Shown here: one piece after another, positions 1-8,540 of the stretch
How positions within the stretch are numbered: the first letter of the stretch is position 1
How the letters are laid out: every line of letters starts with the position of its first letter
NCBI RefSeq assembly: GCF_900156075.1
Contig: NZ_FTMM01000007.1
Location: 60,022 to 124,021 of the forward strand
DNA: 64,000 bases
Direction: 5' to 3'
DNA from: Chryseobacterium sp. RU37D
GTDB lineage: Bacteria; Bacteroidota; Bacteroidia; Flavobacteriales; Weeksellaceae
The notes under the pieces: model-generated
The model's database searches: none
The model's input: the letters and a program-made list of their open reading frames with translations, nothing else
What the model was told of the DNA's origin: nothing
Translations under genes and position numbers: made by a program

Positions 1-75
1 GAAGATGTCATATCTAATTAATTTATCAATGATGTCATTAATTATCGGGAAAATATCGGGAAAGGGTATAAATGA

Positions 76-115
76 AAAATCCCTAAACTGTCATACAAAA
101 CTGTTTAGGGATTTT
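76..115 (-). terminator. Hairpin downstream of tRNA-Cys
   Basis: A 13-bp perfect inverted repeat (76-88 with 103-115, 14-nt loop) whose arms begin and end in A/T runs lies just beyond the 3' end of the tRNA. It probably ends tRNA transcription and could act in both directions. Confidence 0.7.
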
Positions 116-120
116 AAAAG

Positions 121-191
121 AGGTACCTAGCGGATTCGAACCGCTGTAGATGGTGTTGCAGACCACTGCCTAGCCGCTCGGCCAAAGTACC
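121..191 (-). tRNA. tRNA-Cys (anticodon GCA)
   Basis: Read on the minus strand, this 71-nt sequence folds as a cloverleaf: the 7-bp acceptor pairs GGTACTT with AGGTACC, the anticodon stem is GTGGT/ACCAT and its loop CTGCAAC places GCA at positions 34-36, and the T arm holds GGTTCGAATCC. The discriminator is T, and CCA is not encoded, so the CCA-adding enzyme must supply it. A strong hairpin follows. Bases 192-342 between the tRNA and the next gene hold nothing I recognise. Confidence 0.95.
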
Positions 192-342
192 ATATCTTTA
201 CCATTTTAGGTTTGCAAATATAGCAAAATATATGATTCAGCAAAAGTTTTTATAGAATTTCTTTGTGGTTTTAGGCTTTATTTTTCGCTTTTGCCTGGGT
301 TTCAGAGATAATTTAATGAATGAAAGATTCTCTTAACTTTAA

Positions 343-1707
343 TTAAATGCCTTTTAATATCAGTTTTAAAGTTGCATTGGTATTAATTACGGCCGTAATT
401 CCTGAAGGGTTTAAAAGAATATTATCCGGTTTAAGATTGAAAACTCTGCCGTTCATATTTAATCCTTTATAATATTCTTTATTAAAGGCTTCTTCAATGC
501 TTTTTTTTGAGCTTATTTCAAGATCTTGTGTAGGAATTCCGTATTCTTCTTCGATCATCCTTACGATTTTTCCTTTGAATAATAAGGTTGCTGCCTTTTG
601 TAAGATGTTTGAAGTTTTTAAATTAAATTTCGTGTTTGAGAGTACGATTTTCTTTTTCATTTCATCATAAACAGGAACTCCAGAAATAAAAGCTTTCCCA
701 TTGATATAACCTTCAGTTTCAGCCTCAATCATCACCCTGTTTTCCGTTCCATACACCTTGATGTCCTTGATCTTCACAGAAGATCCTCTCATTTCATATT
801 CTTTGTTCAGGAACATATTTCTTGCAATATTAGTAGCTTCTGAAAAAGGAATATTGGCTGTGGTCTGCAAAAGAAATTTATCTGCCAAAATGGGGATAAA
901 ATTGAAATTCATTGCAGATTTCACAAGCTGTGACGCCTCAGGCTTGTTTCCCGTAAAGGTTTCGGAGAAAATATCAATTCCGATGTTGGTATCTATCTGA
1001 TTTCCATAGAACTTCAATGGGGTGATATTTACATTAACAGGAGTTATTTTAAGCCACGTATTGTATTCTTCAGAAATATGGAATGGCTGTGAAAAAACAT
1101 TCCATGCCAGTACGGCATATTGCTGGAAGTTCAGCTGCGAGGCCATTTGCTGATCAATAGTTTTACAGAATTTTTCCTGTTGCTCTTTCAGATTTTTTTC
1201 TACCAGAGAAGTGATCGGGATTTGTATTTTTCCATAATTCAGAACGGGCTTGGTCACCCATCTGAAACCGTTGGGCCTAGTAGTTGTGGAAATTGTCCAG
1301 TTGTTTTTAAAGCTTAAAGTTGTATTGAAAGACATTACTGTTTCAAAAGTTGTGCTCTGATAAGTATAAACTCCTAATGTTCCGATACCTTTTTCGGCCC
1401 AGATTTTTAAAGGAACTTCAATTAAAATATTCTGATTGGTTCCGCCGACAAGTCTTATAGGACGGGTTTTCCAGACTTTTACCTTAAACTGATCATTATT
1501 ATTATCGGTATAAGAATCATCCAGATATATAATTTCTTTCACAGAATTGTTGATCATATTGCTGATCTCAGAAAGTGGAATAGTCACCGGCATTGTAATG
1601 CTAGATTTTATTTTCGGGAAATTATAAATTGCGACTTGATTATTAACATCAGATTGCCCGAAAATATTAATAAAAATAAGCAGAAATAAAATTTTAATGA
1701 TTTTCAA
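343..1707 (-). CDS. DUF4403 family secreted protein
   Basis: This about 454-residue protein resembles the DUF4403 family, predicted envelope proteins of Bacteroidetes with no known function. I place the start at the TTG at 1707, because it puts the basic, hydrophobic signal peptide (KIIKILFLLIFINIFG) directly at the N terminus. The first ATG, at 1767, would add 20 polar residues and overlap folB by 35 bp; it remains possible. The mature part is rich in beta-type sequence without cysteines or an obvious catalytic motif. The gene follows folB on the same strand and is probably co-transcribed with it. The family is recognised by sequence character only. Confidence 0.75.
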   Translation of the reverse strand: MKIIKILFLLIFINIFGQSDVNNQVAIYNFPKIKSSITMPVTIPLSEISNMINNSVKEIIYLDDSYTDNNNDQFKVKVWKTRPIRLVGGTNQNILIEVPLKIWAEKGIGTLGVYTYQSTTFETVMSFNTTLSFKNNWTISTTTRPNGFRWVTKPVLNYGKIQIPITSLVEKNLKEQQEKFCKTIDQQMASQLNFQQYAVLAWNVFSQPFHISEEYNTWLKITPVNVNITPLKFYGNQIDTNIGIDIFSETFTGNKPEASQLVKSAMNFNFIPILADKFLLQTTANIPFSEATNIARNMFLNKEYEMRGSSVKIKDIKVYGTENRVMIEAETEGYINGKAFISGVPVYDEMKKKIVLSNTKFNLKTSNILQKAATLLFKGKIVRMIEEEYGIPTQDLEISSKKSIEEAFNKEYYKGLNMNGRVFNLKPDNILLNPSGITAVINTNATLKLILKGI

Positions 1708-1732
1708 TGTCTGGATTTTATGAATGGAATAA

Positions 1733-2101
1733 TTAATTTTCTGGTTTAAAACTTTGTTCCAGCTCAATGCTGGCCCCTTTCATTTCACCTTTCATGGGAG
1801 GGGAAGTTTTGGTTATTTTTAATTTAATATAAGAGATTTCAGAATATTTTTCATGAATTTTAGCGATGATTCTTCCTGCAACATGTTCCAGTAATTTTGA
1901 TTTGATTTTCATCTCATCATAAATAATTTGATTAATGTCTGCATAACTTATCGTATCATTCAGATTATCTGATGATGCGGCTTTCCAAAGGTCTGTATGA
2001 ATTTCCGCATTTAAGATATAATATGTTCCGATAATGTTTTCTTCAGGCAAAACACCGTGATAAGCATATATTTTTACGTCTTCAAGATAAATCTTGCTCA
2101 T
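1733..2101 (-). CDS. folB: Dihydroneopterin aldolase
   Basis: FolB converts 7,8-dihydroneopterin to 6-hydroxymethyl-dihydropterin and glycolaldehyde in cytoplasmic folate synthesis. The 122-residue length is typical. It opens with the family pattern IYLEDVKIYAYHGVLPEE, containing the conserved YHG-E segment, and near the C terminus has the family's KTSPPMKGEMKGASIEL stretch. It lies downstream of nadA, but a hairpin with a T-run stands between them, so it may have its own promoter. folK, the next enzyme of the pathway, is also in this window, near 39 kb, but is not linked. Confidence 0.93.
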   Translation of the reverse strand: MSKIYLEDVKIYAYHGVLPEENIIGTYYILNAEIHTDLWKAASSDNLNDTISYADINQIIYDEMKIKSKLLEHVAGRIIAKIHEKYSEISYIKLKITKTSPPMKGEMKGASIELEQSFKPEN

Positions 2102-2117
2102 ATTTTAGTTTTATAAG

Positions 2118-2146
2118 GTTAAAAAAAGCGAGTAAAACCCGCTTTT
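2118..2146 (-). terminator. Intrinsic terminator after nadA
   Basis: On the minus strand AAAAGCG and CGCTTTT form a GC-centred stem (2124-2130 with 2140-2146), followed by a run of seven T. It lies between the nadA stop and the folB start. Confidence 0.7.
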
Positions 2147-2149
2147 CAT

Positions 2150-3169
2150 TTATTTTATAGTTTTTGAAAGATCAAGCATTGCTTCAATCGGCTTTAAGGC
2201 TTTCAATCTTAATTCTTCATCTATAAGAATTTCCGGAAGCTCATATTTCATGCATAAATACAGTTTTTCCATCGTGTTGCGTTTCATGTAAAAACATTCT
2301 GAGCAATTGCAGGTTTCATCGAAAACAAGTGCTGGAATAAGCTTTTTATGAGGGGAGCGCTTTTTCATCTCGTGAAGAATTCCTTCTTCCGTTGCGATGA
2401 TGAATTTCTGACAATCGTCCTTCTCTACATAGTTCAGCAAGGCAGAGGTAGACCCGATAAAATGGGCCAGTTTCAAAACTGCTTCTTCGCTTTCAGGGTG
2501 TGCAATCAGTTTTGCATCAGGATTATCGGCAAGTTGTTTCGCAATTCTCTCCATAGAAAATGCTTCGTGAACGATACAGCTTCCATCCCAAAGAATCATG
2601 TCTCGACCGGTTTTTTGAGATAAATATCTTCCTAAATTTTTATCCGGAGCGAAAATTATTGGCCTGTCTTTCGGTAATGCCTCAATTATGGTTTCCGCGT
2701 TCGAGCTGGTTACAATAATGTCACTTTCTGCTTTTGTTTCTGCATTACAGTTAATGTACGTGGCTACCAAAGCATTAGGATACTGCTCACGCATTTTTCT
2801 CAAACCTTCTCCTGAGCAGCCGTCTGCCAGAGAACATCCTGCCATGGTGTCGGGGAGGACAACCTTTTTCGTAGGATTCAGGATTTTTGCGGCTTCTGCC
2901 ATGAAATGCACTCCGCAGAATACGATCATATCAGCATTTGTATTTTTTGCCTGTCTCGCCAATTGTAGGGAGTCTCCCAGAAAATCAGCAATATCCTGAA
3001 TTTCTCCAGGCTGGTAATAATGCGCTAAAATCACCGCATTTTTTTCTTCCTTCAATTTAAGAATAGCTTTTACGAGCTCTTCTCCTTGAGGAATCACCAA
3101 ATCTTTTATATCTAAAAACCCCTTTACCGGAATTGCAGATTTAGCTTTTTCTAATGTTTCGGTACTCAT
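2150..3169 (-). CDS. nadA: Quinolinate synthase A
   Basis: NadA condenses iminoaspartate with dihydroxyacetone phosphate to quinolinate in de novo NAD synthesis and uses an oxygen-sensitive [4Fe-4S] cluster. The 339-residue protein has the three expected cysteine positions: C85 in VFCGVHFMAEAAK, C198 in DGSCIVHEA, and the C287-x-C-xx-C292 cluster in DETCNCSEC. HYYQPGEIQD near residue 50 is the substrate-binding segment. NadB and NadC are not encoded in this window. A rho-independent terminator follows. The upstream gap to gmk is filled by short dispersed repeats. Confidence 0.96.
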   Translation of the reverse strand: MSTETLEKAKSAIPVKGFLDIKDLVIPQGEELVKAILKLKEEKNAVILAHYYQPGEIQDIADFLGDSLQLARQAKNTNADMIVFCGVHFMAEAAKILNPTKKVVLPDTMAGCSLADGCSGEGLRKMREQYPNALVATYINCNAETKAESDIIVTSSNAETIIEALPKDRPIIFAPDKNLGRYLSQKTGRDMILWDGSCIVHEAFSMERIAKQLADNPDAKLIAHPESEEAVLKLAHFIGSTSALLNYVEKDDCQKFIIATEEGILHEMKKRSPHKKLIPALVFDETCNCSECFYMKRNTMEKLYLCMKYELPEILIDEELRLKALKPIEAMLDLSKTIK

Positions 3170-3189
3170 ATCAACCTCAATGTTTTTGA

Positions 3190-3285
3190 TTATAGAAGTT
3201 AGATTTAGAAATTAGAAGTTAGATTTTGAACCACAATTTGCGATATTTTTTTTACTAACTTCTAATCTCTAACTTCTAGTTTCTT
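3190..3285. repeat. TTAGAAGTTAGA-type word repeats
   Basis: The words AGAAGTTAGA and AGAAATTAGAAGTTAG occur here, followed by their complement ACTTCTAATCTCTAACTTCT, so the segment can fold back on itself. The same words recur near 26480-26507 and, more weakly, at 42225-42268, all in gaps between genes. The right end runs into the gmk stop region. Confidence 0.55.
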
Positions 3286-3842
3286 TCGATAAAATTTTTT
3301 ATTAAACTTTCTATTTCTTTTTTTGCAATATCTAAATCGGAATTAATCACAATTTTGTCAAATTCATTCGCGTAAGACATTTCTTCTTCAGCCTTTGCTA
3401 TGCGGGTTTTGATGGTTTCTGCGTCATCCGTGTTTCTTGCCGTCAGTCTGCGTTCCAGCTCTTCAATGGAAGGCGGTTCAATAAAAATAGACAGGGCCTG
3501 ATCTCCGAAATATTTCTTTAAAGAGATTCCGCCTTTTACATCGACATCAAAAATAACCACTTTATCCTGGCTCCAAATCTTTTCAACTTCGGATTTTAAA
3601 GTTCCGTAATACTTATCAGTATAAACTTCTTCAAATTCCACAAAAGCACCTTCTGCAATTTTTTGCCTGAATTCGTCGGGCGTTAAAAAGTGATAATCAA
3701 CAGCATGCACCTCACTTCCTCTCGGCTGCCTCGTTGTACAGGAAATCGAGAACTGCAATTCATCAAAAACTTTCAAAGAATGCTTTACTAACGTCGTTTT
3801 TCCGCTTCCGGACGGGGCTGAAAATATGATAACTTTATTCAT
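3276..3842 (-). CDS. gmk: Guanylate kinase
   Basis: Gmk phosphorylates GMP to GDP with ATP in the cytoplasm. The 188-residue length fits the family. A P-loop, SAPSGSGKTT, lies at residues 8-17, followed by the GMP-binding segment with TTRQPRGSEVHAVDYHF and later VIFDVDVKGG. It reads in the same direction as the YicC-type gene upstream and nadA downstream, with about 80-110 bp of repeat-rich DNA on each side. Confidence 0.96.
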   Translation of the reverse strand: MNKVIIFSAPSGSGKTTLVKHSLKVFDELQFSISCTTRQPRGSEVHAVDYHFLTPDEFRQKIAEGAFVEFEEVYTDKYYGTLKSEVEKIWSQDKVVIFDVDVKGGISLKKYFGDQALSIFIEPPSIEELERRLTARNTDDAETIKTRIAKAEEEMSYANEFDKIVINSDLDIAKKEIESLIKNFIERN

Positions 3843-3847
3843 TTTTT

Positions 3848-3923
3848 TTAGTTATGAATTATAAGTTATTAAAATCACATTAAAAAAAGCAACTCATAAC
3901 TCATCATTAATAACTTATAACTT
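3848..3923. repeat. Inverted repeat of TTATAAGTTATT words
   Basis: The gap between the yicC-type gene and gmk holds AGTTATGAATTATAAGTTATT and, inverted, AACTCATAACTCAT plus AATAACTTATAACTT. It can form an AT-rich hairpin. Related words (AATGAGTAA, ATTACTCAT) fill the gaps at 25500-25560 and 33575-33600. Confidence 0.5.
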
Positions 3924-4781
3924 TTACAAAACGTTCAACGTCTGCTCTTTAATTTTTTCCAGATCATCTTTCATCATTACTACCAGCTTCTGGATTTCCG
4001 CATGATTGGCCTTTGATCCTAATGTATTGATTTCACGGCCGATTTCCTGAGAAATGAACCCCAGTTTTTTTCCGTTGAAATCTTCATTATCCATCACTTC
4101 CTTATAATATTTTAAATGCTGGGCCAGTCTTACCTTTTCTTCTGAAATATCAAGCTTTTCCGTGAAGTAGGCCATTTCCTGGTAAAAACGGGTTTCATCA
4201 ACGTTTTCAAATTCTTTTAAAGACTTTTGGTAACGCTCTTTTACAGCAAAAATTCTTTCTTCCTCAAAAGGAACAACCTCGGTAAGATATTTATCAATAT
4301 TCTGAAGATTTCTTTCCAGCTCTTCATGCAAAATTTTTCCTTCCGTTTTTCTGAATTCTTCGAAACGGTCAACCGCAGCATTAACAATCTTTGCTAATGC
4401 TTCCCACTCGCCTTCAGAAAGCTCATCTGGCCTCGAAGTAATGGCATCTGGGAGTCTTACCGCCATTTTTAAATATTCAAAATCGGGACCGTCCGAAGCA
4501 ATGCTTCGCAATTCGCTCATATAAGAATCAATTAAGTTCTTATTAATTTTTAAATCATTAGACTCTTCAAGATTCTCTATATTGATGTAACAGTCTACCT
4601 TTCCCCGGATGAGCCTATCGTTAAGAATTTTTCTTACTTCAAATTCTTTTTCTTTATACCTCAAAGGAATTTTGATATTTAAATCGAAGCTTTTGCTGTT
4701 CAATGATTTAATATCTATTGTAATTTTTTTTCCTTCAAAAACATCTTCAGCTCTGCCGAAGCCGGTCATTGATAAAATCAT
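3924..4781 (-). CDS. YicC/YloC family endoribonuclease
   Basis: YicC-type proteins are endoribonucleases; E. coli YicC has been linked to small-RNA turnover. I start at 4781, which gives the family's N terminus MILSMTGFGRAE. An ATG ten codons upstream (4811) lies beyond the -7 box TATCTTTG at 4799-4806 and so cannot be transcribed from that promoter. The resulting 285 residues match family size, and the conserved C-terminal QEIGREINTLGSKANHAEIQ segment is present. The neighbour downstream is gmk, a pairing common in many bacteria. Confidence 0.93.
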   Translation of the reverse strand: MILSMTGFGRAEDVFEGKKITIDIKSLNSKSFDLNIKIPLRYKEKEFEVRKILNDRLIRGKVDCYINIENLEESNDLKINKNLIDSYMSELRSIASDGPDFEYLKMAVRLPDAITSRPDELSEGEWEALAKIVNAAVDRFEEFRKTEGKILHEELERNLQNIDKYLTEVVPFEEERIFAVKERYQKSLKEFENVDETRFYQEMAYFTEKLDISEEKVRLAQHLKYYKEVMDNEDFNGKKLGFISQEIGREINTLGSKANHAEIQKLVVMMKDDLEKIKEQTLNVL

Positions 4782-4798
4782 AGTTTTATATTGTAGTA

Positions 4799-4806
4799 CA
4801 AAGATA
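4799..4806 (-). promoter_or_regulatory. -7 promoter box TATCTTTG for the yicC-type gene
   Basis: An exact match to the Bacteroidetes -7 consensus TANNTTTG lies 17 nt upstream of the ATG at 4781. It decides the start codon against the upstream ATG at 4811. Confidence 0.7.
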
Positions 4807-4910
4807 AACATTTAAGTCTATAGTTTTGCTAATGTTGGATGGTTTGGAAAAGGGGAACCAGAGGCTGGAGGAGGGAAGATTGTCGTGAAATATTTTTACA
4901 ACATGTATTT

Positions 4911-5026
4911 GAACATTAAGAAATTAAGATTTTAAGTATTTGTGTCTTAAATAGCTTTAAAAAATCAATTTATTGGTTTCTTAATTCTAAAGTATGCTTT
5001 ATTGCTTAAATTCCTAATGTTTAAAG
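4911..5026. repeat. Dispersed intergenic repeat, family B copy 1
   Basis: The element begins GAACATTAAGAAATTAAG and ends CTTAAATTCCTAATGTTTAAAG, so its ends are imperfect inverted repeats. Related elements lie at 8347-8485 and 11765-11865. It sits between the divergent yicC-type and miaA genes; the rest of the 4812-5192 gap is AT-rich promoter DNA. Confidence 0.5.
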
Positions 5027-5192
5027 AAAGAGGATAAACTTAGTTTATTTGGTTTAGAAAATTAAGATTATAAATCCTAAAAATAGTTTCAGTATGGTAA
5101 AACGAAAACTTTTTAAATATCTAATAATCAAGTAAATTCTTTTGTGACTTTAGCGTTAAAAATAAAAAAATCAATTTTTGTAAATTAGCGCT

Positions 5193-6125
5193 GTGAAAGC
5201 TAAAAATTTGATTTCTGTCGTAGGCCCCACCGGAATTGGAAAAACAAGACTGGCCATTGATCTGGCTAAGCATTTCGATACGGAGATTATTTCTTGTGAT
5301 TCTCGTCAGTTTTTTAAAGAGATGAAAATAGGTACAGCTGCTCCATCAGAAAAAGAACTGGCAGAAGCACCTCATCATTTTATCGGAAATCTTTCGGTTG
5401 AAGGCTATTATTCTATCGGGCAATATGAAGAAGATGCTTTAAAAAAACTTAATGAACTTTTTGAAAATCATGAAACTGTTATTTTGGTGGGCGGAAGTAT
5501 GATGTACGAAAAAGCTTTAATTGAAGGATTAAATGATTTGCCTGAGGCAAATGAAGAAAACCAGAAAAAATTAAACGAAATTCTTGAAAATGAAGGCACC
5601 GAAAAGCTTCAGGAAATTGTGAAAGAGCTTGATCCCGAATATTTTAAAATAGTGGATATTCATAATCATAGAAGGCTGTTACGGGCCATTGATGTAATCT
5701 GGCAGACAGATAAAAAATATTCTGAATTAATTGCTGTTTCGCAAAACTCCAGAGATTTTAATACCATCCGGATCGGGATTGAAGCGCCAAGGGAAGAATT
5801 GTACGACAGGATCAACAGGAGGGTGGATATCATGATGAAGAAAGGCTTGCTGGAGGAAGCAAAAAACCTCGAAAAATTCAAATACTTAACAGCTTTGAAT
5901 ACGGTTGGCTATTCCGAATTATTTAAGTATTTTGAAGGGGAGTGGGATTTGGATTTTGCTGTTTCTGAAATTAAAAAAAACAGTCGCAGATATGCAAAAC
6001 GCCAACTGACCTGGTACCGGAAAGCGAATGATATTCATTATTTGCCTTTGGGATATTCGCAGGAGGATTTTGATAATTTAATTCAATATATTAGGCTAAA
6101 GCATAAAATAAAAAACAATAAATGA
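5193..6125 (+). CDS. miaA: tRNA dimethylallyltransferase
   Basis: MiaA transfers dimethylallyl from DMAPP to N6 of A37 in tRNAs reading UNN codons. The start is GTG at 5193; it puts the P-loop GPTGIGKT at residues 11-18, as in the family. ISCDSRQFFKEMKIGTAAPS follows, the family's D-S-R-Q substrate-binding segment, and the C-terminal KNSRRYAKRQLTWYRK is the tRNA-binding basic region. 310 residues is normal. Its stop overlaps the ATG of the next gene by 4 bp (ATGA), so the two are translationally coupled. Confidence 0.95.
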   Translation: MKAKNLISVVGPTGIGKTRLAIDLAKHFDTEIISCDSRQFFKEMKIGTAAPSEKELAEAPHHFIGNLSVEGYYSIGQYEEDALKKLNELFENHETVILVGGSMMYEKALIEGLNDLPEANEENQKKLNEILENEGTEKLQEIVKELDPEYFKIVDIHNHRRLLRAIDVIWQTDKKYSELIAVSQNSRDFNTIRIGIEAPREELYDRINRRVDIMMKKGLLEEAKNLEKFKYLTALNTVGYSELFKYFEGEWDLDFAVSEIKKNSRRYAKRQLTWYRKANDIHYLPLGYSQEDFDNLIQYIRLKHKIKNNK

Positions 6126-6730
6126 TGATCGCTGTAAAAAATTTTATAAAAAATTTTGATTCTGATGTTTTTAATACTGAAAATAAACTTCCCTGGGAAA
6201 TAATAAACCATCTGGAAGATTTACTAATTGAAAAAATTAAAACTTTATCAGATGATTATATCGTTAATGGAAATATCGCAGTTCATCGATCTGCAGATAT
6301 TGAGCAGGGGGCTGTGTTAAAAGGAATTTTGATCATTGGTGAAAATTGCCGAGTAGGTGCTTATGCTTACCTGAGAGGCCCGATATTTCTTGGGAAGTCA
6401 GTGAATATCGGCCCGGGCTCGGAAATCAAGCACTCCATTATTCTTGATCATTCTGCCACTGCCCATTTTAACTATGTCGGAAACAGCATTATCGGTAAAA
6501 ATGTGAATTTTGAAGCGGGTTCTATCTGCGCTAATCATTTTAACGAAAGGGAAAATAAGAATATCTTGGTTTTTTATAACAATCAGGTAATTTCTACGGA
6601 AACGCACAAATTCGGATCGTTGATAGGGGATGATTCTAAAATCGGAGCTAATGCCGTGCTGTCTCCCGGAACCATTCTGGAGAAAAAAACCGTTGTAAAA
6701 AGATTAGAATTAATAGAGCAGTTTCCATAA
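6122..6730 (+). CDS. Hexapeptide-repeat (left-handed beta-helix) protein, GlmU C-terminal-like
   Basis: This 202-residue protein has a short alpha-helical N terminus (about 1-55), then hexapeptide turns from about 60 on (VHRSADIEQGAVLKGILIIG, RVGAYAYLRGP), which form a left-handed beta-helix as in LpxA and the acetyltransferase half of GlmU. GPGSEIKHSIILDHSATAHFNYVG resembles the GlmU segment around its acetyl-CoA site. No nucleotidyltransferase domain is present, so it is not GlmU itself. Probable role: a sugar-nucleotide acyltransferase or a binding protein; the substrate is unknown. It is coupled to miaA by an ATGA overlap. Confidence 0.8.
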   Translation: MMIAVKNFIKNFDSDVFNTENKLPWEIINHLEDLLIEKIKTLSDDYIVNGNIAVHRSADIEQGAVLKGILIIGENCRVGAYAYLRGPIFLGKSVNIGPGSEIKHSIILDHSATAHFNYVGNSIIGKNVNFEAGSICANHFNERENKNILVFYNNQVISTETHKFGSLIGDDSKIGANAVLSPGTILEKKTVVKRLELIEQFP

Positions 6731-6758
6731 AAAAAATGCGGCCCCGAAAGACCGCATT
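6731..6758 (-). terminator. Terminator of the efflux operon
   Basis: AATGCGG (6735-6741) pairs with CCGCATT (6752-6758). On the minus strand an eight-T run follows, so this ends the efflux operon. It lies between convergent genes and may also serve the plus strand. Confidence 0.8.
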
Positions 6759-6782
6759 CCATTAACAATATAATTTTATTTA

Positions 6783-8195
6783 CTACTTCCAACCGCCTCC
6801 TAACGCTCGGTATAAGTCTACAATACTGCTCAATCTCTGTCTTTTTACAGATGCTAAATTAAGTTCTGCCTGTAGAGAATTTCCCTGAGCTGTTATTACT
6901 TCTAAATAGTTCGCCATTCCGCCTTTGTAAAGCATTTCGGCACTTTTAATTCCATTTTTTAGGGTTGCTACCTGTTCGGTTGCTTTTTGTTCCTGAACTT
7001 TTAAACTTTCATTAGAAACCAAAGCATCAGAAACTTCACCCACTGCATTCAAAACAGATTGACGGAACGCCAGAACGTTTTTTTCTCTTTGGATTTTAGC
7101 AACATTAAGATCCGTTTTCAATTGTCTTTTCTGGAAAATAGGCTGAGTCAAACCTCCTAAAACAGAACCGAACAACGAAGCCGGAATCTGAAACCAGTTA
7201 TCAATTTTAAATGAATTTACTCCTCCGTTCGCTGTGATTTTCAATGAAGGATACATATTTGCCTGAGCAATTCCCACCACTGAATTTGATTCCAATAAAA
7301 CCAATTCCTGTTGACGAACATCGGGACGACGACTTACCATTGCAGCAGGAAGTCCCGCGGAAATATCTTGTGGTAAAGAAGTATCGGACATTTCAATCGT
7401 TCTTGTTATTTTATTTGGATTTTCACCGATTAAAATACTTAAAGCATTTTCCTGAATCGCGATATTTTGTTCTAATTGAGTAATCAAAAGTTCTGTGGAT
7501 TGCTTTTGAGCTGTTGCCTGTTGAACTCCCAAAGATGTTGTATCACCGCTTTTCCATAGTTTTTCTGTAAGAGAAAGGGTGCTTGTGCTTAATTCCAGAT
7601 TCGATTTTGCAATCTGCAGTTGTTTGTCAAGCATCAATAAATTGTAATACCCTTGGGCAATGGCTGCAACAACCTGTGTCTGAATGGCTTTTGTCGCTTC
7701 ATAAGTTTGCAGATACTGCATTTTTGAAACTTCCTGCTGATTTTTAATTTTACCCCAAATATCGGCCTCCCAAGACAAATTAAACGCTGCATTGTAATCT
7801 TCTACATAGCTTTTTCCTAAAAACAGGTTCAAGCTTTGTCCGTTCATACTGTTTTTTGAAGGCTTTGAAATCTGTGCAGTCACTCCAAAACCAACATCGG
7901 GATATTGAAGATATTTTGCTTGTTTTAGTTTTTCCTGTGATGAAGCAACTTGTTTTAAAGCAATTTGTAAATCGTAGTTGTTTTTAATTCCTTTTTCAAT
8001 CAATGTTTGTAACATCGGATCGCTGAAAAATTGTTTCCATTCCAAATTCGCAACGCTTGCTGTATCGGCTGTTGCAGTATATTTGAACGTTTCGGGAAGA
8101 TCAACTTCAGGTTCACTTAATGCCAGTTTGGGCACACAGGAAACCGAACCTATAGCGATTCCGAAAGCGATGATTATATTTTTTACTCTTTTCAT
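6783..8195 (-). CDS. Outer-membrane efflux lipoprotein (OprM/NodT family)
   Basis: This is the outer-membrane exit duct of a tripartite RND pump. The signal peptide ends in the lipobox SVSC with C20 as lipidation site. The 470-residue length and two duplicated outer-membrane-efflux domains (about 60-255 and 270-465) are standard, with family words such as WEADIWGKIKNQ and SRRPDVRQQE. It is the last gene of the adaptor-pump-duct operon, separated from the pump gene by 345 bp that hold a dispersed repeat. Substrates cannot be read from the sequence. Confidence 0.93.
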   Translation of the reverse strand: MKRVKNIIIAFGIAIGSVSCVPKLALSEPEVDLPETFKYTATADTASVANLEWKQFFSDPMLQTLIEKGIKNNYDLQIALKQVASSQEKLKQAKYLQYPDVGFGVTAQISKPSKNSMNGQSLNLFLGKSYVEDYNAAFNLSWEADIWGKIKNQQEVSKMQYLQTYEATKAIQTQVVAAIAQGYYNLLMLDKQLQIAKSNLELSTSTLSLTEKLWKSGDTTSLGVQQATAQKQSTELLITQLEQNIAIQENALSILIGENPNKITRTIEMSDTSLPQDISAGLPAAMVSRRPDVRQQELVLLESNSVVGIAQANMYPSLKITANGGVNSFKIDNWFQIPASLFGSVLGGLTQPIFQKRQLKTDLNVAKIQREKNVLAFRQSVLNAVGEVSDALVSNESLKVQEQKATEQVATLKNGIKSAEMLYKGGMANYLEVITAQGNSLQAELNLASVKRQRLSSIVDLYRALGGGWK

Positions 8196-8346
8196 AATTT
8201 AATTTTTTTTTGAATACAAAACTTTGAGAGGTTTTGTTTGGGCAAAGTTGTCTTTAGTAGGAGAAATGCTTTGCTTTTTATATGATATAGTTTGAATAGT
8301 TTGCTTCTCTATTTTAGGTTTTTAACAGAATAATGTTTTATTTTCT

Positions 8347-8485
8347 AACATTAAGAAGTTTAGAATTTTTTCCTTTAAAAGGAGAATTAAGAATTTGACA
8401 AGTCAAATAATAAGCGTTATGCTTTATAAATATTTTTGATATTTCCTTAACTAATCTTAATCCTTTAATTTTCTTAATGTTTAAA
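8347..8485. repeat. Dispersed intergenic repeat, family B copy 2
   Basis: The element runs from AACATTAAGAAGTTTAGAA to TTTTCTTAATGTTTAAA, with inverted-repeat ends. Inside is the palindrome TTTGACAAGTCAAA (8394-8407) followed by TAATAAGCGTTATGC, which copy 3 shares. It fills most of the 8196-8540 gap between pump and duct genes; nothing else is visible there. Confidence 0.6.
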
Positions 8486-8540
8486 TAGCTTTACGTTAAA
8501 ACTTAAATCAAATCTCTCAAAGTTTATCATTCACTTTTTA

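Noticed and set aside
6122..6730. GlmU
   Set aside because: Only the beta-helix half is present; the nucleotidyltransferase domain with its N-terminal Rossmann motif is missing.
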